This document shows positions 17,654 to 26,531 of a DNA stretch of 64,000 bases, one piece after another (the stretch's first letter is position 1; every line of letters begins with the position of its first letter). The stretch is from Lachnospiraceae bacterium (GTDB taxonomy: Bacteria > Bacillota > Clostridia > Lachnospirales > Lachnospiraceae). The notes beneath the pieces are model-generated. The model did no database searches. It was not told the DNA's origin and was given only the letters and a program-made list of their open reading frames with translations. A program made the position numbers and the translations under genes. The DNA lies in NCBI GenBank assembly GCA_024682075.1, contig JAIKZQ010000013.1, forward strand, positions 30,459 to 94,458, in the 5' to 3' direction.

Positions 17654-19930
17654 ATGGATAAGACAACGGATTTCAAGAAAGCGAATGAGTACACGCTCAA
17701 ATGCATGCTCGTTACCATGATAGTCATGATACTTTGCTGGGTACTTAATATCCTGCATATTTTCATACTCGATCAGAGCATCATGAATCATTCTCTGTTC
17801 GGACTGACCGCATTCATTGCCGTCGGATATCTGGTCAAGTATACGATAGGACTGGAAAAGCCGGTGTCCAATTATCTCATGCTGTTCTTCTTCGTCGGAA
17901 TGCTGTCCTATGCAAATGCACAGCTTGCATATCACGGAACGATCTTCATGCTGTTTCCGATGGTCTGCTCGATCCTGTACAACTACAACAGATATATAAG
18001 ATATACATTCGTGCTTACGTGCCTGGGATTCCTCTTTTCGGTGCTGGTCGGATTCAGGATAGGATTGTGTGATGCGAACATGCTGATCCTGACGACATCG
18101 ACAACAGCTAACGAAACGATCAGGCTGCTGACCGAATCGTATGAGATCAATTCGGACATGATGGCACTTGTGCTGTTTTACGTTGTTCCGAGGTGCATGG
18201 GGCTTGTTGCTTTCACCTCGGTCCTGAAATATCTGAAGAACAGCGTTCAGGAAAAAACTCTTCACGAGCAGGAGATCATGCAGGTCGCGGAAACGGAAAG
18301 GCTTGCGAACCAGGCCAAGAGCCGCTTCCTTGCGCAGATGTCACATGAGATCAGAACGCCTATAAATGCGGTTCTCGGCATGAACGAGATGATCCTTCAT
18401 AAGGCGAAGGAAGAAGAGATCCTGGAATATTCCGGCAATATCAAGAAAGCGGGAAAGACACTTCTTGTCCTGATCAACAGCATTCTCGATTTTTCCAAGA
18501 TAGAAGACGGTAAGATGGAGATCCTGCCGGTGAAATATTATGTGGCGGACCTGATCGATAATCTGAGGATCTCGGTTGAGCAGAGAGCAAAGGATAAGGG
18601 GCTTGAGCTGATCATTAATTCCGATAAGGATCTTCCGAGCGAACTGTTCGGCGATGACATGAGGATAAGCCAGGTCATCATTAACCTGCTCACAAATGCG
18701 GTCAAGTATACCAAACAGGGCTCCGTTACACTGGATATAAAAGCTTCATCACGTGAGGGCGATAACATCACCCTGCTTGTTTCTGTCACGGATACCGGTA
18801 TCGGAATACGGGAAGAGGATCTTCCCAAACTGTTCAATTCCTTCGAGCGTCTCGAGGAAAAGAGAAACAGGACCATAGAAGGAACGGGACTCGGACTTGC
18901 CATTACGACAAAGCTTCTTGATATGATGGGCTCCAAACTTGAGGTTAAGAGCACGTACGGTAAAGGATCCACATTCTATTTCTATCTCTCACAGCATATC
19001 GTCGATGACACCCCTGTCGGAGATCAGGCCGTGGCGCCTTCAAAGACTCAGGAAATATCCGAAAGCAGCTCATCCGAATGTAGCTATCCCGATGCGAAGG
19101 TCCTTGTAGTGGATGACAATGACATGAACCTGAAGGTCATCCGCAACCTTCTCGGACTTTTCAGGATCACACCGACCCTTGAATCTTCGGGAAGTGCAGC
19201 AATAGAAAACATGAAGCATAATGAATACGATGTGGTGTTCATGGATCATATGATGCCTGAGATGGATGGCATAGAGACTCTTGCAAAGCTTCGTGAGGAA
19301 AATCTCGTTCCTGCCAATACCAGGATGATCGCTCTTACCGCCAACGCGATCGTCGGTGCCAAGAAGGTATATCTGGATGCATCGTTTGATGATTATCTTA
19401 CCAAGCCGATAGAGATGGACCAGCTTTTTGCGATCCTGGACAGATACATTCCGGATGAAAAGAAGATCAGATCCGCAAAAGCCGGGACCGAAGACGATGA
19501 AGATGAGATACTTGAGTTTGCTCCCGATGATGCATCGGACGAAGCGGATGAGAGCAATGTATCCGCGATAATTGAGGGCGTGAAGAACGCAGGTCTGGAT
19601 ACGGATGCCGGACTGAAATACTGCGCAAACGATCAGGACTTCTATGTCGAGATGCTGAATGATTTTGCGGAAGGCTGCTCCGATAAGGAAAAAACGCTGA
19701 CAGGGTGCTATGAGAAGGAGGACTGGAAGGATTATAAGATATATGTTCATGCCATCAAGACCAATCTCCGTTCCATAGGTGCCGCGGACATATCGGAACT
19801 TGCCAGAACGCTTGAAAATGCCGCAGACATCGGTGACATTGCCACGATAAGACAAAAGCATGCGCAGCTTGTTTCCGAGTACACATCCGTAGCATCTAAG
19901 ATAAAGAAAATATTACAGGATAATCGTTAA
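17654..19930 (+). CDS. Hybrid sensor histidine kinase with receiver and HPt domains
   Basis: A 758-residue membrane hybrid kinase. Six or so hydrophobic helices span residues 15-205 with no large external loop, so the sensor is membrane-embedded or senses from within. Next come HisKA (phospho-acceptor H231 in MSHEIRTP), a HATPase domain with the usual N, G1 and G2 boxes (DTGIGI, GTGLGLA), a receiver domain (VLVVDDND; phospho-acceptor D531 in FMDHMMPEMDG), and a C-terminal HPt domain (H699 in VHAIKTNLRSIGA). All relay residues are present, so a full H-D-H phosphorelay is expected. No DNA-binding output or partner regulator is adjacent; its output is unknown. It lies between carbohydrate genes, which hints at but does not prove a sugar signal. 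Confidence 0.92.
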   Translation: MDKTTDFKKANEYTLKCMLVTMIVMILCWVLNILHIFILDQSIMNHSLFGLTAFIAVGYLVKYTIGLEKPVSNYLMLFFFVGMLSYANAQLAYHGTIFMLFPMVCSILYNYNRYIRYTFVLTCLGFLFSVLVGFRIGLCDANMLILTTSTTANETIRLLTESYEINSDMMALVLFYVVPRCMGLVAFTSVLKYLKNSVQEKTLHEQEIMQVAETERLANQAKSRFLAQMSHEIRTPINAVLGMNEMILHKAKEEEILEYSGNIKKAGKTLLVLINSILDFSKIEDGKMEILPVKYYVADLIDNLRISVEQRAKDKGLELIINSDKDLPSELFGDDMRISQVIINLLTNAVKYTKQGSVTLDIKASSREGDNITLLVSVTDTGIGIREEDLPKLFNSFERLEEKRNRTIEGTGLGLAITTKLLDMMGSKLEVKSTYGKGSTFYFYLSQHIVDDTPVGDQAVAPSKTQEISESSSSECSYPDAKVLVVDDNDMNLKVIRNLLGLFRITPTLESSGSAAIENMKHNEYDVVFMDHMMPEMDGIETLAKLREENLVPANTRMIALTANAIVGAKKVYLDASFDDYLTKPIEMDQLFAILDRYIPDEKKIRSAKAGTEDDEDEILEFAPDDASDEADESNVSAIIEGVKNAGLDTDAGLKYCANDQDFYVEMLNDFAEGCSDKEKTLTGCYEKEDWKDYKIYVHAIKTNLRSIGAADISELARTLENAADIGDIATIRQKHAQLVSEYTSVASKIKKILQDNR

Positions 19931-19949
19931 AAAATTCGACGAATTCCTT

Positions 19950-19979
19950 GCCCCGGCAATTGTCCGGGGCCTGTTTTAT
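19950..19979 (+). terminator. Intrinsic terminator after the hybrid kinase
   Basis: A 7-bp GC stem (GCCCCGG / CCGGGGC) with a 7-base loop, followed by CTGTTTTATC, 20 bases after the kinase stop. It separates the kinase from the reductase/arabinofuranosidase operon. Confidence 0.8.
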
Positions 19980-19982
19980 CGC

Positions 19983-20011
19983 TTTATCGAAAACGTTTTT
20001 TATCGTATAAT
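19983..20011 (+). promoter_or_regulatory. Probable promoter of the aldo/keto reductase-GH51 operon
   Basis: A perfect -10 box TATAAT at 20006-20011 lies just after the kinase terminator and about 43 bases before the reductase start. The -35 region (TTTATC at 19983-19988, 17-base spacing) is poor, which suggests activator dependence. Confidence 0.5.
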
Positions 20012-20053
20012 ATTTCTGTATTGTTTTATACCCCCGCACACAAAGGAGGCATC

Positions 20054-20911
20054 ATGGATTTTATCGATCAGAACAGTACTTTCAAACTTTCTAACGGAGT
20101 TGAGATCCCCTGCATAGGCTTCGGAATGTGGCAGACACCGAGCGATGAAGTGGGAGTGAACTCCGTTCTCAGTGCACTGAAGGCGGGCTATCGTCACATT
20201 GACACGGCTCAGGTCTACGGAAACGAACAGTGCATCGGAGAAGCTTTCCGAAGGAGCGATGTAAAGAGGGAAGAAGTATTTCTCACTACCAAGATCTGGA
20301 ATGATTCACACAGCTATGACCTTGTCATGAGCTCGTTTGAAGACTCACTCCGGAAACTGGATACTTCGTACGTTGACCTTCTTCTGATCCACTGGCCCAA
20401 TCCGCTTGCATTCAGGGACCGCTGGCAGGCTGCAAATGCCGAGACCTGGAAAGCTATGGAAGAGCTGTATGAAAGCGGAAAGGCGCGTGCCATAGGTATC
20501 AGTAATTTCAGGAAGCACCATATTGATGAACTTCTTAAGACCGCGAAGATACTTCCGATGGTCAATCAGATCAAGCACTGTCCCGGAGTCATCCAGACCG
20601 ATGTCGAGGAATACAGCAGGGAAAAAGGCATGCTTCTTGAAGCATACAGCCCGCTCGGAACAGGAAGGATCTTTGAATCACAGGGGATGGCCGGAATGTC
20701 CGAAAAATATGGAAAGACGATCGCCCAGATCTGTATCAGATGGGGATTGCAGCGGGGATATCTGCCTCTTCCCAAGTCCGTGACTCCTTCCAGGATCGAG
20801 GAGAACCTGAAGGTGTTCGACTTTGAGATAGATGAAGATGACATGGAGTACATTGCAGGAATCGACGCAGGTGTCAGAAATGCAAGTAATCCGGATGCGG
20901 TACCGTTTTAA
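20054..20911 (+). CDS. Aldo/keto reductase
   Basis: A 285-residue NADPH-dependent aldo/keto reductase; ATG 20054 is fixed by AAAGGAGG six bases upstream (the frame extends slightly further without a site). The catalytic tetrad is complete: D50, Y55, K80, H113 (HIDTAQVYGNE, TTKIW, LIHWP). Cofactor-loop residues near the C-terminus (LPKSVTPSRIEENLKVFDF) are typical. The family reduces aldehydes and ketoses. Being first in the unit before the arabinofuranosidase, it may act on pentoses or aromatic aldehydes released from plant cell wall, but substrate cannot be assigned. Length is normal. Confidence 0.92.
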   Translation: MDFIDQNSTFKLSNGVEIPCIGFGMWQTPSDEVGVNSVLSALKAGYRHIDTAQVYGNEQCIGEAFRRSDVKREEVFLTTKIWNDSHSYDLVMSSFEDSLRKLDTSYVDLLLIHWPNPLAFRDRWQAANAETWKAMEELYESGKARAIGISNFRKHHIDELLKTAKILPMVNQIKHCPGVIQTDVEEYSREKGMLLEAYSPLGTGRIFESQGMAGMSEKYGKTIAQICIRWGLQRGYLPLPKSVTPSRIEENLKVFDFEIDEDDMEYIAGIDAGVRNASNPDAVPF

Positions 20912-20937
20912 AATCTTTAAACACGAAGGGAGAATAA

Positions 20938-22533
20938 ATGGCTCAGAATGCTAAGATCACCGTCCATCCTTCATATGAGACAGGTGACATATCCAACAGA
21001 CTGTTTTCTGCGTTCCTTGAACCCATCGGAACGATCGTGAACGGGACAATGTATAATCCCAAACATCCGACCGCGGATGAACAGGGCTTCAGGACAGATT
21101 TTATTGACGCTCTTAAAGCATCGGGACTTCCTGCAGTCAGACTTCCCGGAGGAAATTTCTGCTCAGCGTGGGAATGGAAGAGATCAATAGGCCCTAAGGA
21201 AGAACGACAGGTTGCACTTGATCCCGCATGGCATCAGTACATCACCAACGAAGTGGGACACGATGAGTATCTGCAGTGGGCTCAGAAGGTCGGCACGGAA
21301 CCTCTCTATACCGTCAACATGGGTACCGGAACGATACAGGATGCGATGGATCTGGTCGAGTATACCAATCATCCGGGCGGATCATACTGGTCGGATCTTC
21401 GCAGGAATAACGGACATGAGGATCCCTACGGCGTAAAGATGTGGTATCTGGGAAACGAGATGGACGGTCCCTGGCAGCTCGGTGCATGGGATAAAAATCC
21501 CGAAGGATACGGACACAAGGTCCTTGAGACATCAAAGGCGGTAAAGTGGATCGACGAGACCATAGAGACTGCAGTGTGCGGCTCCTCGGCTCCTTTCATG
21601 GAAGGCTTCCCTGCATGGGATGAAGCGGTTCTCGACAAGTGCTACGACGTGGTCGATTATGTGTCGGTTCACCATTATCACAGTGCACCTCCCGGTGACA
21701 TCAAGGCACTTCTCGGCGGTTCGCTTTATTATGAGGACTTCATCAGCACGGAAGCTGCGATGATAGATTATGTCGCATCCAAGCACAGATCTCCCAAAAA
21801 GGTCATGATCTCCTTTGATGAATTCGGATGCATGGTAAGGCCTCTCCAGGAACTTCATCCCGGATACGGACGTTATAACATGGCAAGGAATCACTATAAG
21901 TTCGATCCGAACAGGAAGTATGTTCTTCATGATCCCGACAAGATGCCGGAATTCCAGTTCCCCGGCGGAGACATGCTCCATGCACTGGCAAACTCCTCGG
22001 TTCAGCTCGCACTTCTCAGGCATGCCGACAGGGTTAAGATTGGATGCGCTACGTCCGGACTCGGGATAATCGCATCCTCGAACCATGATCACGTGTGGAA
22101 GTCGGCATCACACTTCGCTTACATGCAGCTCCTTCAGTATGCTAAGGGAACCTCGATGGATACTAAGGTTGAGAGTGAGACCTACGACATGCCCGGTTAT
22201 GCGATCGAGGACACTTCCCAGTACACCGGCAAGGAAGGCGTTAACTATATTGATGCCGCAAGTGCATGGGACAAGGAGAATAAGCGCCTTGCGATCTTTG
22301 CGATAAACAGAAGCGAAGAAAACGAATATCCTCTTACGCTTGATATCAGCGGATTCGAAGGATACAAGCCTGTTCTTGCAACTTCCATGACTGCCGATGA
22401 TCTGGAAGTAAAGAACTCTTTCGGAAATGAGTTCATATGCCCGAAGGATGTGACGGACTATACATGTGAAGGCGGAGAGATGAAACTGCACGTAAAGCCG
22501 CTTTCATGGAATGTGTTCGTGTTCGAAGGATGA
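20938..22533 (+). CDS. abfA: Alpha-L-arabinofuranosidase, GH51
   Basis: A 531-residue GH51 enzyme with no signal peptide. The TIM-barrel shows RLPGGNFCSAWEWKRSIGP near the N-terminus, the acid/base glutamate E174 in YLGNEMDGPWQLG, and nucleophile E295 in ISFDEFG; the C-terminal beta-sandwich carries AINRSEENEYPL. The enzyme releases terminal arabinofuranose from arabinoxylo- or arabino-oligosaccharides by a retaining mechanism, here in the cytoplasm. It starts 26 bases after the reductase stop behind GAAGGGAG and is followed by the esterase gene, so it belongs to a small arabinoxylan operon. The symbol is used in the general sense for GH51 enzymes. Confidence 0.95.
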   Translation: MAQNAKITVHPSYETGDISNRLFSAFLEPIGTIVNGTMYNPKHPTADEQGFRTDFIDALKASGLPAVRLPGGNFCSAWEWKRSIGPKEERQVALDPAWHQYITNEVGHDEYLQWAQKVGTEPLYTVNMGTGTIQDAMDLVEYTNHPGGSYWSDLRRNNGHEDPYGVKMWYLGNEMDGPWQLGAWDKNPEGYGHKVLETSKAVKWIDETIETAVCGSSAPFMEGFPAWDEAVLDKCYDVVDYVSVHHYHSAPPGDIKALLGGSLYYEDFISTEAAMIDYVASKHRSPKKVMISFDEFGCMVRPLQELHPGYGRYNMARNHYKFDPNRKYVLHDPDKMPEFQFPGGDMLHALANSSVQLALLRHADRVKIGCATSGLGIIASSNHDHVWKSASHFAYMQLLQYAKGTSMDTKVESETYDMPGYAIEDTSQYTGKEGVNYIDAASAWDKENKRLAIFAINRSEENEYPLTLDISGFEGYKPVLATSMTADDLEVKNSFGNEFICPKDVTDYTCEGGEMKLHVKPLSWNVFVFEG

Positions 22534-22594
22534 GTTTTTCTGCCTGTGGCGGATTAGACCGAAGAAAATTCAAACGGTATAAGAGGGGAATATC

Positions 22595-23449
22595 ATGAAA
22601 GATTATCAGTGCCGTGTGCCTGAAGAATACTACGAGGAGATGACCGGAGGCGGACGCCTCGAGGAAGTTACATATGATTCCGTAATATACTGCGGAGATA
22701 AGTCACCTGCTAAGAAAAGAGCTCTTGTATATCTTCCCGCGGGATATGATGACATGAGTGTCGGTTCTTACAAGGTTCTGTACCTTATGCACGGAGGCGG
22801 AGGAAACGAAGAGGAGTTCATATACGGACAGGACAGAAGCCTTTCGCTTATGCACATCATAGATCACATGATAGCGGGCGGTGAACTTGAACCTCTCATC
22901 ATCGTGACACCGAGCTTTTATTACAGTGCCGAGCAGAGTACTACCCACGACATCACGGAAGCCGGCATGCTTACGAAGTTCTACCACAATGAGTTCAGGA
23001 ATGAACTGGTTCCTCTCATCGATTCTAAATACCGCACCATCCCCGACAGGGATCACAGGGCTTTCGGCGGATTCTCGATGGGTTCCGAGACGACATGGGA
23101 GACCATGCTGAACTGCCTCGACCTTGTTAAGAACTTCATGCCTCTTAGCGGTGACTGCTGGATCGTGGAGCAAAAGGGAGGCGGGACCTATCCCGAAAAG
23201 ACATCCCGGATGATGAAAGAGTACATAGCTGATAAAGGCTTTGCCGGTCTTTCCTACAACGTATTTGCCTTTACCGGAGATCAGGACATTGCCTTCCCGG
23301 CTCTTGATGCGCAGATAAAGGCGATGAGTGCGGATGGCTGGAATTCGGATGCGGACCACTCGCTCCGCTATGGAACATGGGCTGAAGGAACCCACTGCTA
23401 TCAGTATATTTACGAGTACATCTACAACATCCTTCCGGACGTATTTTGA
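22595..23449 (+). CDS. Carbohydrate esterase family 1-like (feruloyl/acetyl esterase type)
   Basis: A 284-residue alpha/beta-hydrolase of the CE1/esterase D group. The oxyanion region is LMHGGGGNEEEF (65-76), the nucleophile S161 lies in GGFSMGSE, and the likely catalytic histidine is H267 in GTHCYQY. No signal peptide. Enzymes of this form cleave ferulate or acetate esters from xylan; xylanase-linked esterase domains look the same. It follows the GH51 gene by 61 bases, which supports arabinoxylan deesterification. Substrate cannot be narrowed further. Confidence 0.88.
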   Translation: MKDYQCRVPEEYYEEMTGGGRLEEVTYDSVIYCGDKSPAKKRALVYLPAGYDDMSVGSYKVLYLMHGGGGNEEEFIYGQDRSLSLMHIIDHMIAGGELEPLIIVTPSFYYSAEQSTTHDITEAGMLTKFYHNEFRNELVPLIDSKYRTIPDRDHRAFGGFSMGSETTWETMLNCLDLVKNFMPLSGDCWIVEQKGGGTYPEKTSRMMKEYIADKGFAGLSYNVFAFTGDQDIAFPALDAQIKAMSADGWNSDADHSLRYGTWAEGTHCYQYIYEYIYNILPDVF

Positions 23450-23524
23450 TATATCCTGATCGTTTCTTTTATTTGGACCGTTCATGTGATGCAGTCTCCT
23501 CATATATAACGATCGGTTTAAAGA

Positions 23525-23543
23525 TTTAAAGTAAAACTTTAAA
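23525..23543. promoter_or_regulatory. Operator, upstream copy (TTTAAAGT-N3-ACTTTAAA)
   Basis: Perfect 8-bp inverted arms around AAA, placed 7 bases before the -35 box at 23551. A near-identical site lies just beyond the -10. The pair is the natural binding site for the XRE regulator encoded at 24293, or less likely for another dimeric repressor. Confidence 0.7.
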
Positions 23544-23550
23544 AAATATA

Positions 23551-23579
23551 TTGACGACTTGAAATTTGGATGTTAATAT
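23551..23579 (+). promoter_or_regulatory. Promoter of the DUF2975/XRE operon
   Basis: TTGACG (23551-23556), a 17-base spacer, then TAATAT (23574-23579): a good sigma-A-type promoter. It sits exactly between the two operator palindromes, so transcription would be blocked when both are bound. The leader to the GTG start at 23661 is about 75 bases. Confidence 0.8.
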
Positions 23580-23598
23580 CAAGCCACAACATAAAAAA

Positions 23599-23615
23599 TT
23601 AAAGTAATACTTTAA
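23599..23615. promoter_or_regulatory. Operator, downstream copy (TTAAAGT-N3-ACTTTAA)
   Basis: A 17-base palindrome sharing the AAAGT-N3-ACTTT core with the site at 23525. It lies about 12 bases downstream of the expected transcription start, a position suited to roadblock or cooperative looping repression. Confidence 0.7.
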
Positions 23616-23660
23616 ATGAAAACCACAGATCACATTTCGTTTCATATGAGGAGGTCAGCA

Positions 23661-24281
23661 GTGAAGAAGAACAAAAGTAATGAAGGTAACGGAAAGAAAT
23701 ACCTGAACGGAGCAAATGCCTTTGCATTCATGCTGGTGATGATAGTGATATTTACGGCCCATGATCTGATCAGAGACATAATGATCGATTCATCGGCTTA
23801 TGAGGTCCGCTTCGAGAACGATGAGACATATGCGACTCAGGGCAGGATCTACCGCCTGTATGTAGAGGGTCAGGAATATGGCGACATCGACTACAACAGG
23901 TTCAGCATTACGGATGAAAACGGCAATACCGATTATAAATATTGCCAGCTTATAGAGGATGCATCGAGACTGACATATACGCTCATCCTGTCCGCAATGC
24001 TGTATATCGTCGTGATCATCGCACGAAATTCAATCGGATCGACTCCGTTTACCACGGAGAACAGCAGACTTATAAGGGTGATAGCGGGACTTCAGCTTTC
24101 ACTGTGCTTTCTTCCCGGAATGGTCAGACTCATAATGTCCTTCATCAGATTCGATTATTACAGTTCCTCCTTTGACATCGGTTCTTTGTACATGTTCGCA
24201 ATAGCTTTCGTGATATCCATGATAGCTTATGTCTTCGAAAAAGGACGGGCTCTTCAGGAAGATGTGGACAGCATTGCATAA
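23661..24281 (+). CDS. DUF2975 family membrane protein
   Basis: A 206-residue membrane protein of the DUF2975 type. I chose the GTG at 23661, which has AGGAGG at 23649-23654; the longer frame beginning near 23616 would overlap the operator. Topology: one helix near residues 20-40, an external segment of about 55 residues (NDETYATQGRIY through DENGNTDYK), then three helices. Members of this family are almost always encoded just before a small YozG-like XRE regulator, as here (11-base gap). Function is not known; a membrane sensor or anti-regulator of the XRE protein is often supposed, and that is inference. Confidence 0.85.
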   Translation: MKKNKSNEGNGKKYLNGANAFAFMLVMIVIFTAHDLIRDIMIDSSAYEVRFENDETYATQGRIYRLYVEGQEYGDIDYNRFSITDENGNTDYKYCQLIEDASRLTYTLILSAMLYIVVIIARNSIGSTPFTTENSRLIRVIAGLQLSLCFLPGMVRLIMSFIRFDYYSSSFDIGSLYMFAIAFVISMIAYVFEKGRALQEDVDSIA

Positions 24282-24292
24282 GGAGGCGGCAT

Positions 24293-24508
24293 ATGGCGAT
24301 AATAGTCAGACTTGACCGCATGATGGCGGACAGAAAAATGTCACTTAACGAGCTGGCAGATAAAGTTGGACTCTCCAATGTCAATATGTCCAATCTGAAG
24401 ACCGGCAAGATGAAAGGCATCAGGTTCGAGACTCTTAATTCAATTTGTAAAGCACTTGATTGTCAGCCCGGCGAGATACTTGAGTATGCGCCGGATGAAG
24501 ATGAATGA
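24293..24508 (+). CDS. XRE/Cro-type regulator (YozG-like)
   Basis: A 71-residue helix-turn-helix protein, starting MAIIVRLDRMMADRKMSLNE and carrying NELADKVGLSNVNMSNLKTGK as the HTH and ICKALDCQPGEILEY as the typical fourth and fifth helices. The whole protein is the DNA-binding domain, matching the family length. It is preceded by AAGGAGGCGGC and follows the DUF2975 gene. It likely represses its own operon through the TTTAAAGT palindromes at 23525 and 23599. Confidence 0.92.
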   Translation: MAIIVRLDRMMADRKMSLNELADKVGLSNVNMSNLKTGKMKGIRFETLNSICKALDCQPGEILEYAPDEDE

Positions 24509-24536
24509 TGAAGATGAATGATAAGGAGGTTAAGTC

Positions 24537-25364
24537 ATGGCATTAATCCAGGTCAATTACCTATCAAGAGCATTGTTCAGAACGGTTCCTTTAAATGTGA
24601 TCCTTCCTGCGGACAAGATCAATTACATGACGGGTGAGTATCTTGACAGTAACGGTCAGAAGTTCAAGACTCTGTATCTCCTTCACGGACTTCTGGGCAA
24701 TTACACCGACTGGGTTACGGGAACTCGCATTCAGAGATGGGCCGAAGAGAGAAACCTTGCTGTGATAATGCCCTCCGGTGATAACTCTTTTTACTTCAAC
24801 GGAAGAATGCCGATGGATGACTACGAGACCTTCATCGGAAAGGAACTTCCCGAAGTGACCAGGAGAATGTTTCCTCTTTCCGATAAAAGGGAAGACACAT
24901 TCATAGCAGGTCTTTCGATGGGCGGATACGGAGCGTTCAGGAACGGCATCGTTTACTCCGATACCTTCAGTCATGTCGGAGAGTTTTCCGGCGCAATGCA
25001 TCTGTTTGAAGCAAAAGAAGCTGACAAGGGTGTCGGTGAATTCGACAAGAAGTTATTTGACGATCCGGAAGCGGCCGCAAAGACCAATCTCAATCCCGAG
25101 GTCGCTTTTGAGGAGATGCTTAAAGAAGGCCGTCCTGTTCCGAAATTCTATATGTCATGCGGAACTCTCGATCCTCTGTATCAGTCCAATGTCAGCATGA
25201 GGGATTTCGTTAAGAGCAAGGGTGCTGATGTTACCTGGGATGAGGAAGAGCGTGCACATGACTGGGATTTTTGGGATTCGCAGGTCTTCAAGTTCCTTAA
25301 CTGGCTTCCGCTTGGAGATGTAAACTCCGGCCTCAGTAGCGGAAACGTAAAAGTAGGCGACTGA
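24537..25364 (+). CDS. Esterase, CE1/tributyrin esterase-like
   Basis: A 275-residue cytoplasmic alpha/beta-hydrolase. Motifs: LLHGLLGNYTDW (48-59), nucleophile S127 in AGLSMGGYG, catalytic D212 in GTLDPLY and H241 in RAHDWDFWD, giving a complete Ser-Asp-His triad. It resembles the EstA/tributyrin esterase and acetyl-xylan esterase group. A strong AAGGAGGT site precedes ATG 24537, 29 bases after the XRE stop, so it may be expressed with that pair. Likely removes short acyl groups from imported oligosaccharides; in vivo substrate unknown. Confidence 0.9.
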   Translation: MALIQVNYLSRALFRTVPLNVILPADKINYMTGEYLDSNGQKFKTLYLLHGLLGNYTDWVTGTRIQRWAEERNLAVIMPSGDNSFYFNGRMPMDDYETFIGKELPEVTRRMFPLSDKREDTFIAGLSMGGYGAFRNGIVYSDTFSHVGEFSGAMHLFEAKEADKGVGEFDKKLFDDPEAAAKTNLNPEVAFEEMLKEGRPVPKFYMSCGTLDPLYQSNVSMRDFVKSKGADVTWDEEERAHDWDFWDSQVFKFLNWLPLGDVNSGLSSGNVKVGD

Positions 25365-25367
25365 CCG

Positions 25368-25556
25368 ATGACCGCATTTTTAAATATCGCGATCCTTGTA
25401 CTTGTTGCAGCAGGCGTGGTCTGCGCGTGCAGATTCTTATACAGGGAACGAAAGAAGGGAAAACACTGCATCGGATGCCCTATGGCAGATTCGTGCCGGG
25501 ATTCAGATAAATGCAGTAAAGGTGCCGGGAATGAATATCAGAAGAGCTCAGAATAA
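25368..25556 (+). CDS. Small Cys-rich membrane protein (FeoB-associated-like)
   Basis: A 62-residue protein with one N-terminal membrane helix (4-24), a basic segment RERKKGK, then a cysteine cluster (CIGCPMADSC plus one more Cys). This is the layout of the FeoB-associated Cys-rich membrane protein family, although no feoA or feoB is near. It starts 3 bases after the esterase stop without a good ribosome-binding site, and its end overlaps the acetyltransferase start at 25531 by 26 bases. Confidence 0.6.
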   Translation: MTAFLNIAILVLVAAGVVCACRFLYRERKKGKHCIGCPMADSCRDSDKCSKGAGNEYQKSSE

Positions 25557-26013
25557 GGACATCGTAAGGATCATGGAACTTTTACGGGATGTTCTTGAAG
25601 TGCACGCAGCCATAAGACCCGACATATTTGTCACGGGCACAACGAAATACACCGTATCGGAACTTGATGAGATCATCGCGGATGATGAAAAGCCGGTATA
25701 TGTGGCGGTTGATGATGAAGATAAAGTCTCGGGTTATGTTTTCTGTCAGCTGATTTCGCAGCCCGCAAATGAGTGCCTTGTCCCTTTCACGACGATGTAC
25801 ATAGATGATCTGTGCGTTGATCCTTCGGTCAGGGGAAGCGGCGTGGCGAAGGCACTGTTTGAACATGCGAAATCGGAAGCCGGTCGTCTTGGCTGCCACA
25901 ACGTGACACTCAATGTCTGGACGGGGAATGACCGTGCGGAGCGCTTTTATGAGAAGATGGGCATGAAGCCCATGAAGAAATACATGGAGATTGTTTTGAA
26001 TCATGCGATTTAA
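25531..26013 (+). CDS. GNAT-family N-acetyltransferase
   Basis: A 160-residue acetyltransferase. The start at ATG 25531 (MNIRRAQNKDI) is the usual GNAT beginning, and AAAGGTG lies upstream; the frame is open further left but only within the Cys-rich gene. The acetyl-CoA loop appears as VRGSGVAKALFEHA, followed by the NVTLNVWTGNDRAERFYEKMGM strand-helix typical of RimI-like enzymes. Acceptor unknown. It overlaps the Nudix gene by 11 bases, so the two are probably coupled. Confidence 0.88.
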   Translation: MNIRRAQNKDIVRIMELLRDVLEVHAAIRPDIFVTGTTKYTVSELDEIIADDEKPVYVAVDDEDKVSGYVFCQLISQPANECLVPFTTMYIDDLCVDPSVRGSGVAKALFEHAKSEAGRLGCHNVTLNVWTGNDRAERFYEKMGMKPMKKYMEIVLNHAI

Positions 26014-26491
26014 ATACTGTCCTTTCTGCGGAGAGGAGACAACCGAAAGACAGCTCGGTGACGAAGGAATGGTTCCTTATTGCACCAAATGCGACCGTCC
26101 TCTTTTCGATATGTTCAGCACGAGCATAATAACCGCGGTGCTGAATGAATGCGGGGAAGTTGCACTTCTCAGACAAAACTATGTATCTACCGCAAATTAT
26201 GTATGTGTCGCGGGTTACATCAAGCCCGGAGAGTCGGCCGAAGAAACCGTCATAAGGGAAGTGAAGGAAGAACTCGGTCTGGATGCGGAAGCTGCAGAGT
26301 TCATTAAAAGTTATCCGTATGAGAAGAAAGACATGCTCATGCTCGGATTTAAGACCACTGTCAAAAAGAAGGATTTTACTCTGTCCGGAGAAGTTGATTC
26401 CGCAGAGTGGGTAAAGCTCGAAGATGCTCCGGCACTGCTCAGGGAAGGCGGCATCGCATGGCGGCTGGTTCGCGAGATCGCCGGCATGTAA
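26003..26491 (+). CDS. Nudix hydrolase with N-terminal zinc ribbon
   Basis: A 162-residue protein. The zinc ribbon uses C6, C9, C27 and C30. The Nudix box is perfect: G71-x5-E77-x7-R85-E86-V-x-E-E-x-G-L, ending at residue 93. The arrangement is like a short NudC, but the NADH-specific SQPWPFP-type motif is not visible, so NAD pyrophosphatase activity is uncertain and another nucleoside diphosphate derivative may be the substrate. It overlaps the preceding gene by 11 bases. Confidence 0.9.
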   Translation: MRFKYCPFCGEETTERQLGDEGMVPYCTKCDRPLFDMFSTSIITAVLNECGEVALLRQNYVSTANYVCVAGYIKPGESAEETVIREVKEELGLDAEAAEFIKSYPYEKKDMLMLGFKTTVKKKDFTLSGEVDSAEWVKLEDAPALLREGGIAWRLVREIAGM

Positions 26492-26531
26492 CGCCGAGCA
26501 GGGCATTTGATGATTTTCATGGGGAGCTGAG

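Noticed and set aside
25396..25530. Upstream extension of the GNAT gene
   Set aside because: The extension overlaps the Cys-rich gene in another frame; the GNAT fold begins at MNIRRAQ, and a ribosome site fits ATG 25531.
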